Shown: piece by piece, positions 11,176 to 21,806 of the stretch
Numbering within the stretch: position 1 is the first letter of the stretch
Layout: the number at the start of each line of letters is the position of its first letter
Assembly (NCBI GenBank): GCA_028751875.1
Contig: CM054140.1
Location: 8,704,671 to 8,768,670, forward strand
Reading direction: 5' to 3'
Length of the DNA stretch: 64,000 bases
Source: Rapana venosa
Lineage: Eukaryota > Mollusca > Gastropoda > Neogastropoda > Muricidae
Program-made: the position numbers and the translations under genes
Notes under the pieces: generated by a model
What the model was told of the DNA's origin: nothing
What the model saw: the letters and a program-made list of their open reading frames with translations, nothing else
The model's database searches: none

Positions 11176-12805
11176 AATAGTAAAACTAATAAATGTTGAC
11201 AATGATGACAACTGTCTATTTACACAGCAAATATTAATGGAGAAGATCTTGAAAAATCTACCACAATGATTTTAAATAATATCCATAATGAAAAACAAAA
11301 TAAAGAAAGCAGAAACAACATGACAGAACTTACAAACAAATATTGCATGCTATCATAAAAATACATGTCTTACTGAGGAGCTGTGTTTATGAATTGACAA
11401 TTTTCACTTTCAATGATCAGTGTTTGAACATTTGAACTGATAACCAAACAATGAAGTAAATGCCAGACAAAACAGGTGCACTGGTGCTTAACTCTAAAAA
11501 GACAAGTGTGAATAAGATGCCTTTTGTCCTGTAATTTTAGAGAGAGAGAGAAATGAAAAAAGAATGGGAGGAAAGATGGAAAGAAAGGAAGAAAAATAAA
11601 GAAGTATTAGAAATGAGAAGAAATTTTTTTGTTTGTTTAAAAAGAACATTTAAAACTTTGATAATGACACTCATACTCTTAAAACGATTAATCATTATTT
11701 ATGTATCAAAAACAAAGAGGAAGTTTCACGACTGATGCAAGTAAATAATGATTTTTTTTCTCAATGCTATTCACATCTGGATCCTCCAATCAGGGTAACG
11801 CAGGCATCATTTTACCTCTATTTTAAGTAACTGATGGTGTGATGTGACACCATATATAACTGATGTGTGATGTGACACCATATATCTACTCATATCACAC
11901 CTAGGTGAGGCTGGAAAGAAGACAACACTTTTTTTTCTTTACTACTGATATGATAATCAGCTGACTATTCCTCATGATATGATTGATATCTAACTTGTTG
12001 TTGTTCTTGTTTTATCTACAACAATGGCATCATTTATCCAGTTCTTTTTATCTTTTGCTGATCAGCCATCCAAACACTACTTTTACGTTATTTCCGTGTT
12101 ATTAATGCAAATCCAAATGCATACCAATTCCTATTCTTCAGAGCTGTTCACTGGTTTGTGTTTTTTTTTTTAATATATGAAATCACATATCTGTTCCGAA
12201 TCATTATAATGTAATTATGCACAAAAGAATGTTCAGACATGGTTTGACAGAAACAAAACTATTGTGCAAAACATAAACCCACACTTTTTTTTCTGCATGT
12301 AGCAAAACTAACTTGATTTGTATCCATGATGAACTTGAAAACAACCAACAAAATCCCGCTTCTTTTCACTACATTACTCTGACCAGTATGGACCAAAGGA
12401 CTATGTGTCTTTCCTTGTTTTCATGATCAGAACAAATATCATTATTAACTGATAAACAAGAAACTGAAGATCAAAACATTCAACTTAATCTAATGCTAAA
12501 CTGAATCACCCAATATGTCAAATATTCAACCTTAACTGCAAAAATGTTTTAACTCAAATTAACACACCTGCATTGCTTTTAAAAAATAAAAAAGAACCCT
12601 CCAGAATTGTGTGTTTTTCCCAAAAAAATCAGAATAATACAGTATATTTCATGATCCATATGATTTCAAAATATTGAAGAATACTATTACATGAATATCA
12701 CCAGACACGGTTATTTCCCCACCAACAAAGGACAAACAACACACACAGACATACACACACGCACGCACACATAAGCCAACACGTGGAAAAGGCCGGCACA
12801 GAAGA
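11176..12805. other. AT-rich 3' flank of CFAP144, no gene seen
   Basis: No coding exon with homology that I recognise. On the minus strand an ATTAAA (12174-12169) could be a poly(A) signal of the CFAP144 transcript. A 26-bp near-duplication (CTGATGTGTGATGTGACACC-like) lies at about 11830-11885. Confidence 0.35.
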
Positions 12806-12919
12806 TTAATTTCCCATTGTCTGTTGCTCTTTCTCTAGCCAGGCCTTGTCCATGAACTTGGTGATGGGGCTGTTTTGGCGGAAGAAGTTCAGCCGGGTGT
12901 CACCTCTGTCTGACTGAAT
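12806..12919 (-). CDS. CFAP144: CFAP144 exon 4 (terminal)
   Basis: 114 nt, residues 103-139 and stop TAA at 12808-12806; acceptor GTGCTGCAG. Contains RLNFFRQNSPITKFMDKAW, ending with a charged Glu/Gln tail. Confidence 0.9.
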   Translation of the reverse strand: MQSDRGDTRLNFFRQNSPITKFMDKAWLEKEQQTMGN

Positions 12920-15900
12920 CTGCAGCACAGAATTAGTACAGATAATCAGAAGGGCATAAAATGAAATGGAATATAGACTGGAAACTTGTACACTGTTGTA
13001 CACTGAAGTGGCCCAGAGCTCTGAGATACAATGACACAGGCAGACTCAACAATATCATAATAAAAGTAAGGCAGGAATCAAGCAAAATCCTTCCCCCGTG
13101 GTGCCTGTCAGCATAGACAGCATCCCCACTTTCTGTGCTAGGAATTCCCTTTTTTCTATCACTCCAAAAAATTTTGCTTCTGCCTTGTTCCTTTTCTTCC
13201 TGTCACCTCTTTCTTGTCTAGTTTCTGCCTTCTTGGTCAGTTCTCCTGGCTTTTTCCAGAAAGACTTGAACCATAACAGTTCTTCCCCATGCTGAAGTTG
13301 GCCTGACTTGTCAGGCCAGGCACTCAAAAGTAGCACAACGCCTCGCTCATAAGACAGGCGACAACAGTTCCTGTCTGAGTGTCTGAAAATGAAATAGAAA
13401 AAGAATGGAATGGAATGTAGGTGGAAACTTGCACACAGTTGTAGCCTGGAGAGGCCCAGAGATCTAAAAGATACAATGACACAGACAGGCTCAAAGACAT
13501 AATGAAAGTATTACAGGAATGAAGAAAAATTCTCTGTACCCTTGACTCCCTCAAACGCACATACATGCATATCTACATGTGCACACGCAAACACACATGT
13601 ATCACATGAATGCAGGTATAAACATGTGTGCGTGCACACACACACGTGCATGCACACATGCACACACACAAGAACTGTGCCTTGCCTTAACAAAACACAT
13701 ACAGGCAAACACACAAGAATTTTGCCTTGCCTTAACAATACACACACACACTTCACGCAACCACTACTACCATGACTGATATCATCAACAGTACACTATG
13801 GACAAGAGCAAAGCACATGTGAGCATGCTGTTTTCACCCATATTTTAAGTACACGCACACACACACACACACACACAAGTCCTTCCGATGAGACAAGAAA
13901 CCGAGTGTCTGTGTGCAAACGCATGCAGAACACCTTGCAAACAAATAAAAACCATTCCACTTTTCAAGAGAGTAGGCCATTGTGTGCTGGTGGCAATACA
14001 TGACAAAAATTTACAAAAACTGCATACAAATGGGGAATGGATGTAAAAATGCACATGGGTGCTTACTGCATTATACTCGAAATAAAAGAATAAAATAAAG
14101 AAAGAACACACACACCATTTGAAAATAAAACTTTGCCTTTCACACACACACACACACTCACACACACACACACACACACACACCAAACCTATTCTCTGCC
14201 TTACCAAGGGCTTTGTAATCCACCCCACTTCTTGAGCTTCCGTCTGAGGACGAGTGTACTTCTTGACAGGCTCCTCATTGGCCCTCTTGATAACTTGTAA
14301 GAAATGATCTGCACACACCCCAAATCATCAGTAATATGTCACCATTTCATATCACTTTGGGAGGGGGGGGGGGTCAGGACAACCTAGTGGTTAGAGCATT
14401 TGAGCTCATGATCTGATATGTTAAAACCCATTCTGATTTTTGGAAGAGTAGGCCATTGTGCCCTATGGGAACAGATGACCAAATTTACAAAACTGCATAC
14501 ACACGGGGACTGGATATTTTAAAAAAAGCACAGAGTGCTTATTCCATTCTCCTCAAAATAAAATAATAAAAACAAATAAATAAAATTTAAAATGGGGTGG
14601 ATTCAAGCCACAACTGATTTGCCTGTTTAAAGGAGATTTGTACCCCTTCCCTCCCCCCACCCCCCCTGGAGTTAACATCAGTACAGACTACACTACCCCT
14701 AAAGTCCTTTGGATGAGACTATAAACCGAAGTCCAATGTACAAATACATGCAGAACATCTTGCACACATGCTAAAATCCTTCGGATGAGACTATAAACCA
14801 AGGCCCCATGTTCAAACGCATGCAGAACATCTTGTGCATACGTTAAATCCTGTTCCGCTTTCCAGAAGAGTAGGTCATTGTGTGCCGGTGGAAACAGATG
14901 ACAAAAATTTACAAAACTGCATACACACGGGGACTGGATGTAAAAAAGCACATGAGTGCTTATTCCATTATCCTCGATATAAAAGAATAAATAAATAAAT
15001 AAACCCGTTAAGCCTTTCGGATGTATGGGTCATTGCGTGCCAGTAGGAATGGATGATGAATTTTGTTTTTAAATGCATGTCCATCAGTGTCATGCCTAGA
15101 CATCGTCCCCAAAGTTGGAATGCTGCTACCTAAATAGTAGGCAAGGCACTGCATGTGCAAACTTCACCATTGGTGAACTTCGAAGCTGTAGATGAGGAAA
15201 CAGCCAAAAGAACAAAAACAAAAAAAACCTAAGCATCGACCTGCCAGTACCTTAATTCCCTTCATGCACGAACACACACACACATACAGAAGAGCAAATG
15301 ATGATGTTCAAATTCCCATAATCCATGTCAGTGTTTGGTGGGTCACAGAAACATGATCACCTACCCAGCATGCATCACATACCCGGAGAGGGATGGGCTC
15401 TGCCAGGTTCAACATGCTCAAGAGACATGGTCTGGAAAAACCAGTGCAGTGCCCCAATGACTCCTCAGGGAGTTAAGGGAGGAGAGAGGTGAAGCACTTG
15501 GATGGACGGATGGGGAATAGGGTAGGTGGATGGAGGGAAGGAGGGGGATGGATGGATGAATGAATGCATGCATGCATGTATGGTTTATACCTCACAATTT
15601 TTTAAAGCATCCATATGTGTGGTCTTCGTACAACTCCAAACACCTAATCAATAGTATCTATAGCAAGAATTTTGTTTTGTGGCAAATGTATCTCTGCATG
15701 TATATACATACACACACAACACAACACACTCACACACACACACACACGCATGCACGCAGCAACACATGCATGCACATGTGCATGCTTGTATACATGTGCA
15801 CATGCATACACACATACAACACAACACACACACACACAACACAACACACACACACACTAAAACTGTCAACAGATCAGTCATCATTACAAGTTCTAGCCAC

Positions 15901-16295
15901 CACTGAGATACCTGCTCAAGGGAATTTTTCCACTGGTTTAACACCAGTACTGATTCCACTCCCTTGAAAGTCCTTCAGATGAGACCATTAACCAAGGGAA
16001 TGTGTGTGAACGCAAGCAGAACATCTCCTCCACACTTAAAATCTGTTCCATCTGTCAAGGCAGTTGGCCTTTGGAAGAAGAAGAAGAGAAGAAGGAGACA
16101 ACAATGACAACAATAACAATAACAGACATACCGTCCTCTTCTCCATCTTCCACAGCTTGGTTTGGTTTTCCGGCAATGACATAAACTGGAAAGACATGAA
16201 TAGAGTACACAAATCAATAAATACTTATTTCAAACAAAATGCCTTACCAATACTTTCATCACACACACGCACACATGCACTCACTCACACACACA

Positions 16296-16327
<32 letters not shown>

Positions 16328-17014
16328 TACACATACACATACATATATGGGAAGGAAGGTGGCAGGATGGTTAAGACGTTCGCCTGCCAACAAGTTAACC
16401 GTGAGGTTCTGGGTTCGATTCCCAGCTTCGCCCTTTCTTCCCAGTTTGACAAAAAAATCGAACTGAATGTCAAAGTCCTTTGGATGAGACTAAAAACCAA
16501 GGCCCTGTGTTCAAACACGTGCAGAACATCTTGCGCACACGTTAAATCCTGTTCTGCTCTTTGGGAGAGTAGGCCATTGTGTGCCGGTGGAAACAGATGA
16601 CAAAATTTACAAAACCGCATACACCCGGGGACTGGATGTTAAAAAAAAAGCATGAGTGCTTATTCCATTATCATCAATATAAAAGAATAAATAAATGTAT
16701 ACATACACACCTGTGCAACCCACTAAGCCACCACACCAACATACTACACACACTACAACAAAACACCAAAAGAGATTATGACAAATGTTGCAACAACAAA
16801 AAATGGCCTTGCCTATGAATCTTTTCTCAAAGAGAAAACAAATCATATGTGATTTTTTTTAAAGCAAAAAACCCCCTCAGCAACAACATCAAAACAAAAC
16901 AAACCAAAAAAACAAAACCAAAACCCACCTGTTTCCTCATCCTGCCCAATTAATTATCAACAGTATAGGGCGATCTTGTCGTGCAAATTACAGTTAGGCT
17001 ATACTGCATTTGCG

Positions 17015-17109
<95 letters not shown>

Positions 17110-17294
17110 GACACCAACTGTGCGATGGATGATCGTAAATACTCACATTCCTTAAAAGGGTTGATGCTGTAGTTGGTGTACAGCTTCTGGTGGCGGTTTT
17201 CTTTTGTCACAGTTTCGCAGAGAATGGCATTTTGATGAACCATATTCTTAGGTTCTTTCTCTCCTTTTCCAGGCCCTCCCTGTTTAGCCGCCAT
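12806..17294 (-). CDS. CFAP144: CFAP144 (FAM183A) ciliary microtubule inner protein, 4 exons
   Basis: Complete minus-strand gene. Exons: 17294-17147, 16185-16132, 14308-14205, 12919-12806; phases 1, 1, 0 join without a break to 139 residues, close to the 134 of the human protein. Family signatures as I recall them are all present in order: VHQNAIL (exon 1), RHQKLYTNYSINPF (exon 1), FLQVIKRA (exon 3), QTEAQEVGW (exon 3), DTRLNFFRQ and ITKFMDKAW (exon 4). CFAP144 is known as a protein bound inside axonemal doublet microtubules; here the assignment is by similarity. Introns (961, 1823 and 1285 bp) are GT-AG and stuffed with SINEs and CA repeats. The start codon is in a TISU/YY1 motif with an RFX half-site upstream. 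Nothing suggests a pseudogene. Confidence 0.93.
13090..13385 (+). repeat. dispersed repeat G, copy 2
   Basis: Matches 3655-3907 in order: pyrimidine-rich part, CCAGAAAGACTTGAACCATA, GCTCATAAGACAGGCGACAA, CTGTCTGAG. Lies in CFAP144 intron 3; the copy at 3655 belongs to another gene's flank. Confidence 0.65.
13500..13877. repeat. CA-rich tracts in CFAP144 intron 3
   Basis: 13555-13760 is rich in CACACATG words with a short duplication of AA.AACACACAAGAA.T.TGC; a pure (AC)n is at 13852-13877. Antisense and sense open frames here are Cys/Val or His/Thr polymers. Confidence 0.8.
13878..14100 (+). mobile_element. SINE-A, headless copy
   Basis: Begins at AAGTCCTTCCGATGAGAC, then GCATGCAGAACACC, GAGTAGGCCATTGTGTGC, GGATGTAAAAATGCACATGG and ATAAAAGAATAAA tail. 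Confidence 0.8.
14140..14184. repeat. (CA)n microsatellite next to CFAP144 exon 3
   Basis: CA repeat 20 bases downstream of the exon 3 donor on the minus strand. Confidence 0.9.
14205..14308 (-). CDS. CFAP144: CFAP144 exon 3
   Basis: 104 nt, residues 68-102, from acceptor GTGTGCAG to donor GTAAGG. Contains ANEEPVKKYTRPQTEAQ and EVGWITKPL, the best conserved part of the family. Confidence 0.9.
14372..14590 (+). mobile_element. SINE-A, internally deleted, head type 1
   Basis: Head CCTAGTGGTTAGAGCATTTG and ATGATCTG runs straight into GTTAAAACCCATTCTGATTT, so the B box and first body part are missing. Ends with the GCACAGAGTGCTTATTCC tail. Confidence 0.7.
14600..15005 (+). mobile_element. SINE-A with internal duplication
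   Basis: Contains GGAGTTAACATCAGTACAG and two successive copies of TCCTT.GGATGAGACTATAAACC (about 14704 and 14776), then the normal body, GGGGACTGGATGTAAAAAAG and an (AAAT)n tail. Confidence 0.75.
15005..15215 (+). mobile_element. SINE-A/SINE-C chimera, copy 1
   Basis: SINE-A body (GTTAAGCCTTTCGGATGTAT, GGTCATTGCGTGCCAGTAGG, AATGGATGATGA) passes at about 15065 into SINE-C 3' sequence (CATCGTCCCCAAAGTTGGAA, CACCATTGGTGAACTTCG). The same junction is seen at 37255-37420 and 38530-38850. Confidence 0.65.
15225..15440 (+). mobile_element. SINE-C body fragment
   Basis: CTGCCAGTACCTTAATTCCC, AATTCCCATAATCCATGTCA and CTACCCAGCATGCATCACAT match SINE-C in order. Tail end is diverged. Confidence 0.65.
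15705..15860. repeat. CA-rich microsatellite
   Basis: CACAACACAACACA, pure CA, CATGCACATGTGCATG palindrome-like part and a duplicated ACACAACACAACACACACAC block. Confidence 0.9.
15912..16078 (+). mobile_element. SINE-A fragment beside CFAP144 exon 2
   Basis: Body part: TTTTTCCACTGGTTTAACAC, ATTCCACTCCCTTGAAAGTC, CTTCAGATGAGACCATTAAC, GCAGAACATCT; ends about 50 bp from exon 2. Confidence 0.65.
16132..16185 (-). CDS. CFAP144: CFAP144 exon 2
   Basis: 54-nt exon, residues 50-67 plus one base, reading FYVIAGKPNQAVEDGEED. Acceptor TCTTTCCAG, donor GTATGT. Chosen because it is the only segment between exons 1 and 3 that keeps phase and ends in the acidic stretch expected before the FLxxIxRA block. 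Confidence 0.85.
16258..16345. repeat. (CA)n microsatellite
   Basis: CACA repeat with CACTCACTC and ending CATACACATACATATATGG, immediately before a SINE-A. Confidence 0.9.
16349..16696 (+). mobile_element. SINE-A, full length, head type 2
   Basis: Complete copy. tRNA-like head: GGTGGCAGGATGGTTAAG (A box) and GGTTCTGGGTTCGATTCCC (B box), then CTTTCTTCCCAGTTTGAC linker, TCCTTTGGATGAGAC, GTGCAGAACATCTTGCGC, GAGTAGGCCATTGTGTGCC, GGGGACTGGATG, tail ATAAAAGAATAAATAAAT. Lies in CFAP144 intron 1 in antisense to the gene. Confidence 0.88.
17018..17105. repeat. (GA)n microsatellite near CFAP144 donor
   Basis: Pure GA run of about 88 bp; on the CFAP144 strand it is (CT)n beginning about 40 nt after the exon 1 donor. 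Confidence 0.98.
17147..17294 (-). CDS. CFAP144: CFAP144 exon 1
   Basis: Residues 1-49 plus one base. ATG at 17294-17292; donor GTGAGT follows at 17146. Holds MAAKQGGPGK and the conserved HQKLYTNYSINPF block. Confidence 0.9.
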
Positions 17295-17298
17295 GTTG
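17287..17298 (-). promoter_or_regulatory. CFAP144: TISU / YY1 element at CFAP144 start codon
   Basis: On the minus strand the 12 bases CAACATGGCGGC match the published TISU consensus SAASATGGCGGC exactly and include the initiator ATG. TISU elements bind YY1 and direct initiation from very short 5' UTRs. Confidence 0.6.
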
Positions 17299-17307
17299 GC
17301 TTTTGAT

Positions 17308-17316
17308 GTTGCTAGG
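17308..17316 (-). promoter_or_regulatory. CFAP144: X-box half-site (RFX) upstream of CFAP144
   Basis: Minus strand CCTAGCAAC contains RGYAAC, one half of the RFX X-box, 14 bases upstream of the ATG. The second half is degenerate, so this is a half-site only. RFX factors drive ciliary genes. Confidence 0.4.
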
Positions 17317-17567
17317 TTGTGGCTGCACTCCAGTCTTAGCGTTGTCTTTTTTTTTGTATGACCAAACTCAACAGTTTGATTTTTATGCTGTGGATTGGGG
17401 TTCCAGTCCTTCTTTCAGAAAGAGGGACAAGCAACAAGAACGCTAAAGAAAACTCATAACTGCGACGTAGAAGAAAAATAGGATACGATTAAGTCTGGCA
17501 CATACGGACACTGACTTGAGATGGTTATGCGCGCGCGCGCGCACGCACGCCTCTACCTCTATTACCA

Positions 17568-19310
17568 AATATCTATCTATCTATCTATCTGTCCTGTAGT
17601 CTGACAAGGTAGGGGCACCCTCAAAGACTCAACAACCAGTTCCCTCCATTCCTCTCTCTGTTCTGCCTTTCTCAGGGTTTTGTTGAGTTCTAGGCCTGTC
17701 CATTCGCTGATGTTATCCTCCCAGCTCTTCCTTGGTCTGCCTCTTCTTCTTCCTCCTTGGACAGTGCCTTGTAAAACTGTCTTTGCAAGTCCTTTGGATC
17801 TTGTGACATGCCCATACCATTTAAGTTTACGCTTTTTCACAATCGTTAGAAGGTTCTCATAGGGTCCAATGGTTTGCTGGATTCTGTTATGCACGCTTTC
17901 GTTGCTTATGTGGTCTTTGTAGGAGATGCCAAGGAGTCTCCGAAAGCATCTCATCTCCACTGCCTGTACTCTTCTCTCCAAATCTGCAGTCAGGGTCCAT
18001 GATTCACAGGCATACAGAAATGTGGATATGACAAGGGAGTGCATTAGTCTGATCTTGGAGATAAGTGAGATATTTTTATCTCTCCAGATGGTGTTTAGTT
18101 TTGACAAAGCTGTTATTGTCTGTGCAGTCCTGCAAACTACTTCTGGCTTGGATCCCTGGTCTGATACAATGGCTCCCAGGTACTTGAAGCTTTGAACTGT
18201 TTCCAGTTTCTGGTCATTAGCCCTGATATAAGTGCTAATGCCGTTGGTGTTATTAGTCATCAGTTTGGTCTTCTCTGCACTTATTTCCATGCCGTATGTT
18301 TTGGAGGCCTTATTCAAGTGTTCTGTTAGGCTGGCAAGCTCTTTTTCTGATCCTGCTATTCCATCAATGTCATCTGCGAAGCGGAGGTTTGTGATCGTTC
18401 TGCCACCAATGCTGACTGATCCTTCATGATGTTCCAGTGCATCAGCCATGATTCTCTCAAGGAAGATGTTGAAAAGAGTGGGTGAGAGTAGACAGCCCTG
18501 CCTTACTCCAACTGTTGTTCGAAACCATTCTCCAATGTTGTTGTTGTAGTACACTGCACTGGTGGCCTCGCTGTACAGCTGTTTGATGACTCTGATCAGG
18601 TTTGCATTGATGCTGTACAAATTCATGGTTGCCCACAAAGCTGCATGCCACACCCTGTCAAATGCCTTCTTAAAATCGATAAATACATGGTAAAGGTCTT
18701 GTTGATGTTGAAGGTACCGCTCACATAGTATTCTGAGGTTGAATATCTGTTCTGTTGTGCTGCGCCCTGCTCTGAAACCTGCTTGTTCCTCAGCAATGAT
18801 GGTCTCTGCTTGTGGCTTCAGTCTATTCAATATTATCTGCAGCATGACCTTGCTTGGGTGGCATATGAGGCTGATTGTGCGGTAATTATGGCATTGTTGT
18901 AGATTTCCTTTCTTGGGGAGGGTGATGATGAGTGACTGTGTCCATGGTGTTGGCCATTTTCCTGTCTGCCAGATCTTGTTGCAGATTCTTAGTAGGGCGC
19001 TGATCATGGCTTCCCCTTCAGCTTGAACCAACTCAGCTGGAATGTTGTCAGCCCCTGCTGACTTCCCCTTCTTCAGCGATCTGACTGCTGTTTCCACTTC
19101 TTCTCGGAGGATAGGGTGACTGTCTGTGTCTTTGCTTGCGGGTACATTAAGGACTTCTGGATCTCCTACGGTTCTATAGTTATACAGGTCGGAGCAGTAT
19201 TCTGTCCATCTGTTCAGAATATCCTGGTCGTCAGTGAGACACTTCCCATTTTTGTCTTGGATTGTTAAACCTTTTCCCTGTTTTGTGCTAGTCAGGTCTT
19301 TCACCAGCTG
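17568..19310 (-). mobile_element. non-LTR retrotransposon (LINE), reverse transcriptase half
   Basis: Minus-strand frame of 575 residues (19304-17577). Reverse transcriptase motifs are intact: FIDFKKAFDRVW (motif A, about residues 208-219), [16 protein letters not shown] (motif B, about 266-281), FADD (catalytic, about 309-312). The C-terminal region has SWTLTADLERRVQ, a conserved RRLLGISYKDH block and a basic GRRRGRPRKSW near the end. The 3' end is a (GATA)n tail (TCTA repeats at 17570-17590 on plus). The element is 5' truncated: there is no endonuclease domain. A one-base frame change near 19310 separates it from the upstream part, so it is not autonomous as it stands. An RTE-like or related clade is my guess. 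It lies 270 bp upstream of CFAP144, same strand. Confidence 0.88.
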
Positions 19311-19780
19311 ATATGTTTCTTGCTATTGTTTTTCTTGATGTTCTCTTCAATGTCTTGGCACTGTTCACCGATCCATTTCTCTTTTGCCTCCGTCATGGAC
19401 TTCCTGATTCTTTTGTTGACTACCCTATATTGTTCTGCTCTTTCTTTTGTTTCATTTTTCTTTTTCTTCAACTCTCTACGCTTGTCGCATAGTTGTAGGA
19501 TGTTAGGTGTGACCCATGGTTTTTTGACTGGTCGGTGTTTGCCAAGAAGCTCGCTTGCTGTTTCAGTCACTGCTGTATTGAAACTATTCGTCAGTGTATC
19601 TATGTCTGAGTCTACCACAGTGAGTGCTGCAAACTTTCCACCTAGGCCTATCCTTGCTTGAAAAATTTCTAATACCTCTGGGTCCTTCAGCTTCTCGAGG
19701 TCAAATTTGATCCTGATGTTGTTCTGCTTGTGGATTTTCTTTAGACGTAGTCGGAAAGTATAAGCAAGAATATATAATAT
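19300..19780 (-). pseudogene. LINE ORF, upstream linker part, out of frame
   Basis: Minus-strand frame (up to 19828) with DIDTLTNSFNTAVTETASE, LGKHRPVKKPWVTPNI and a Lys/Arg-rich helix, the region between endonuclease and reverse transcriptase. It breaks at about 19310 by a missing base and is cut off at about 19770. Confidence 0.75.
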
Positions 19781-19799
19781 ATATAGCAAGAATATAAAA

Positions 19800-20648
19800 T
19801 GTTTGTGTAGTGAGCATATTACTAGCATCCATATAATTTTTAGTATACGAATCTAAAACCTGTTTACCCTCCTTTTCTGATACGTCATTGGATAAGATAT
19901 TCAAACATTTAAAGTTGGCATTTAGTATAACAAATTATTGTTATTGAACAGTCCTATAGGACACTTGTTATAATTGTATCATTATTAACTATTTTTATTT
20001 TTCATTTTACGTGTTTCTTCTTGTTATCATTGCTTAGCACTTTTCTATGTACTGTAACTAGCAGTGGATGCACATTTCATTGCCTTCATTATCAACTTAA
20101 CTCCCTCTCCCCCACTTTCCATCGTCTAATATCACTAGAATGAACAGACATATAATCGAAGCAACAGCACCACCTCTACCTGCTGACATTTCGGACGGGT
20201 AAATATGAAATTCCAAAAGCTTGCCTTGTGAATGTAAATGTGAACAACAGATAGGTACATGGGACAACGTGTGTTACCGTTAACAACAAAGACCAAAAGA
20301 AAAACAGGATGATAATATTGCAGTTTTACAAATATCACGATGGCTTAGCCCTCATTTTTTTTGGGGGGTGATATTATGTTTACATGTTTATTCATTATTG
20401 TTTTTTATGTATGGCTCGTGACCCACCGGGATTTCTCTGTCTCTGAGATAATAAAGGTTTTGAACTTGAATTTGAATTCCTGGATTAGAGAGGTACAGCG
20501 CCTCCCAGAAAGCGAAAAGTTGAGGAATCGATCCTCGTTTGAATCCAAACTTTTCCCCCATCCATTAGACCTTGAGAAATAGTCTGTGTGCAAGTCTTTC
20601 AGATGAATTGATAAACCAAGGTTTCATGTGTAACATGCATCTATAAAA
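19800..20648. other. no recognised feature
   Basis: AT-rich DNA with no recognisable exon or repeat. A fragment at 20590-20635 (CAAGTCTTTCAGATGAATTG, ATAAACCAAGGTTTCATGTG) looks like a scrap of SINE-A body. Confidence 0.4.
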
Positions 20649-20649
20649 G

Positions 20650-20935
20650 GTAAAGGAGTCCCATAACCTATAAGGTCGTAGGGGAGCGAGGCGTCAGAGA
20701 CCTCACTTCTCTAGGGCCAGCATATTGAGGGCGGCGCCCATCTCCTCTCCCTCGCTGCTTTACCTTCCCTGACCCAAAAGAGGGCAGGTACCCATTTACA
20801 GCTGGGTGAACTGGGGGAACTGTACTGAAGCCAAGGCGCGCAAACGGTCACCCATCCAACTGGTAACCACGCTCGACGCTGCTTAACTTGGCTGGGGGAA
20901 AGCGAGTGCTCCGACCACTGAGCTATCCCGTCCCA
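20650..20935 (-). mobile_element. SINE-B (tRNA A box plus 5S rRNA-like promoter), copy 1
   Basis: On the minus strand: GGGACGGGATAGCTCAGTGG start, AAGTTAAGCAGCGTCGAGCG, GGTTACCAGTTGGATGGGTG ACCG, then GTACCTGCCCTCTTTTGGG, GAGAGGAGATGGGCGCCGCC, and CTCCTTTACCTTTTA end. Near identical to 34773 and 62317 copies. Confidence 0.9.
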
Positions 20936-21029
20936 TGCATCTATACACGTTTAAAATAAGTTAGCCGCAGTGACAAGAGATCCAGGTAAAATTCTGTATA
21001 AAAAAGCTTATCTCATAGGGAACACTTCT

Positions 21030-21178
21030 TGATTAAAGCATTGACGCTGGGGGCAACAGCAAAGTGAGAGGCTGTATGACCAGTGGCTTTTTTTCCCACT
21101 CATGGAATTCCACTTTACAGCTTAGTCTTTAATGATCGACTATGACTCTGACTAAGAGGCTTGACTTGCACAGTCCTT
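21030..21178 (+). repeat. dispersed repeat J, left half (copy 1)
   Basis: GATTAAAGCATTGACGCTGG, GTGAGAGGCTGTATGACCAG, CACTCATGGAATTCCACTTT. Same sequence opens the copy at 49740; here it is cut off at CACAGTCCTTAT and resumes at about 22225. Confidence 0.8.
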
Positions 21179-21193
21179 ATAATAATAATAATA

Positions 21194-21228
<35 letters not shown>

Positions 21229-21295
21229 TAATAATAATAATGTATGGTATTTATATAGCGCTGAATCTTGTAAAGCAACAAATCAAAGCGCTTTT
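21179..21295 (+). repeat. (AAT)n with TTTATATAGCGCT motif
   Basis: AAT repeats followed by TGGTATTTATATAGCGCTGA and CAAATCAAAGCGCTT. Related copies lie at 34663-34722 and 55915-55972; probably the 3' end of a mobile element. Confidence 0.7.
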
Positions 21296-21632
21296 TTTAA
21301 TTTAAAAAATAAATAAATATCGAGGATAATGGAATAAGCACTCAGGTGCTTTTTTTTTTACATCCAGTCCCCATGTGTATGCAGTTTGTAACTTTTGTCA
21401 TCTGTTCCCATCAGCACACAATGGCCTACTCTTTCGAAAAGCGGCACAGGATTTAACGTGTGCGCAAGATGTTCTGCATGCGTTCGCACACGGGGACTCG
21501 GTTTGTAGTCTCATCCGAAGGACATTCAGTTCGATTTTTTTGTGAAACTGGGAAGAAAGGGCGAGGCTGGGAATCGAACCCAGAACCTCACGGTTTACTT
21601 GTTGGCAGGCAAACGTCTTACTAAGCAACTAG
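21296..21632 (-). mobile_element. SINE-A, head type 2, antisense
   Basis: Complete minus-strand copy: GGTTCTGGGTTCGATTCCCA (B box), CCTTTCTTCCCAGTTTCAC, TCCTTCGGATGAGACTAC, GCATGCAGAACATCTTGCGC, ATGGGGACTGGATGT, GCACCTGAGTGCTTATTCC. Confidence 0.88.
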
Positions 21633-21682
21633 AATGCACTTGAGGGTGAGTTGTGATATCAGCATTGCTCTGTTTTCTCCAG

Positions 21683-21806
21683 AACTCAGGCCCGCTACCA
21701 CGACTCCCTTGTCCTACACAGTTATATGCTGCTGGTGACGGAATCGACAATGATTGTGACGGAGCCATTGACGAAGAACCTTGCTACGTCAATGCAGACC
21801 CCCAAG
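21683..21806 (+). CDS. orphan exon-like segment with DNDCDG motif
   Basis: 124-bp open segment between a good acceptor (TTTTCTCCAG) and a donor (CAAG/GTGACG). It encodes GDGIDNDCDGAIDEEPCY, which resembles the Asp-rich DxDNDCDGxxDE motif (MopE-type putative metal-binding, common in secreted invertebrate proteins). It has balanced codon use and lies in the insertion that splits repeat J. I see no partner exons nearby, so it may be a copied or relic exon. Confidence 0.45.
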
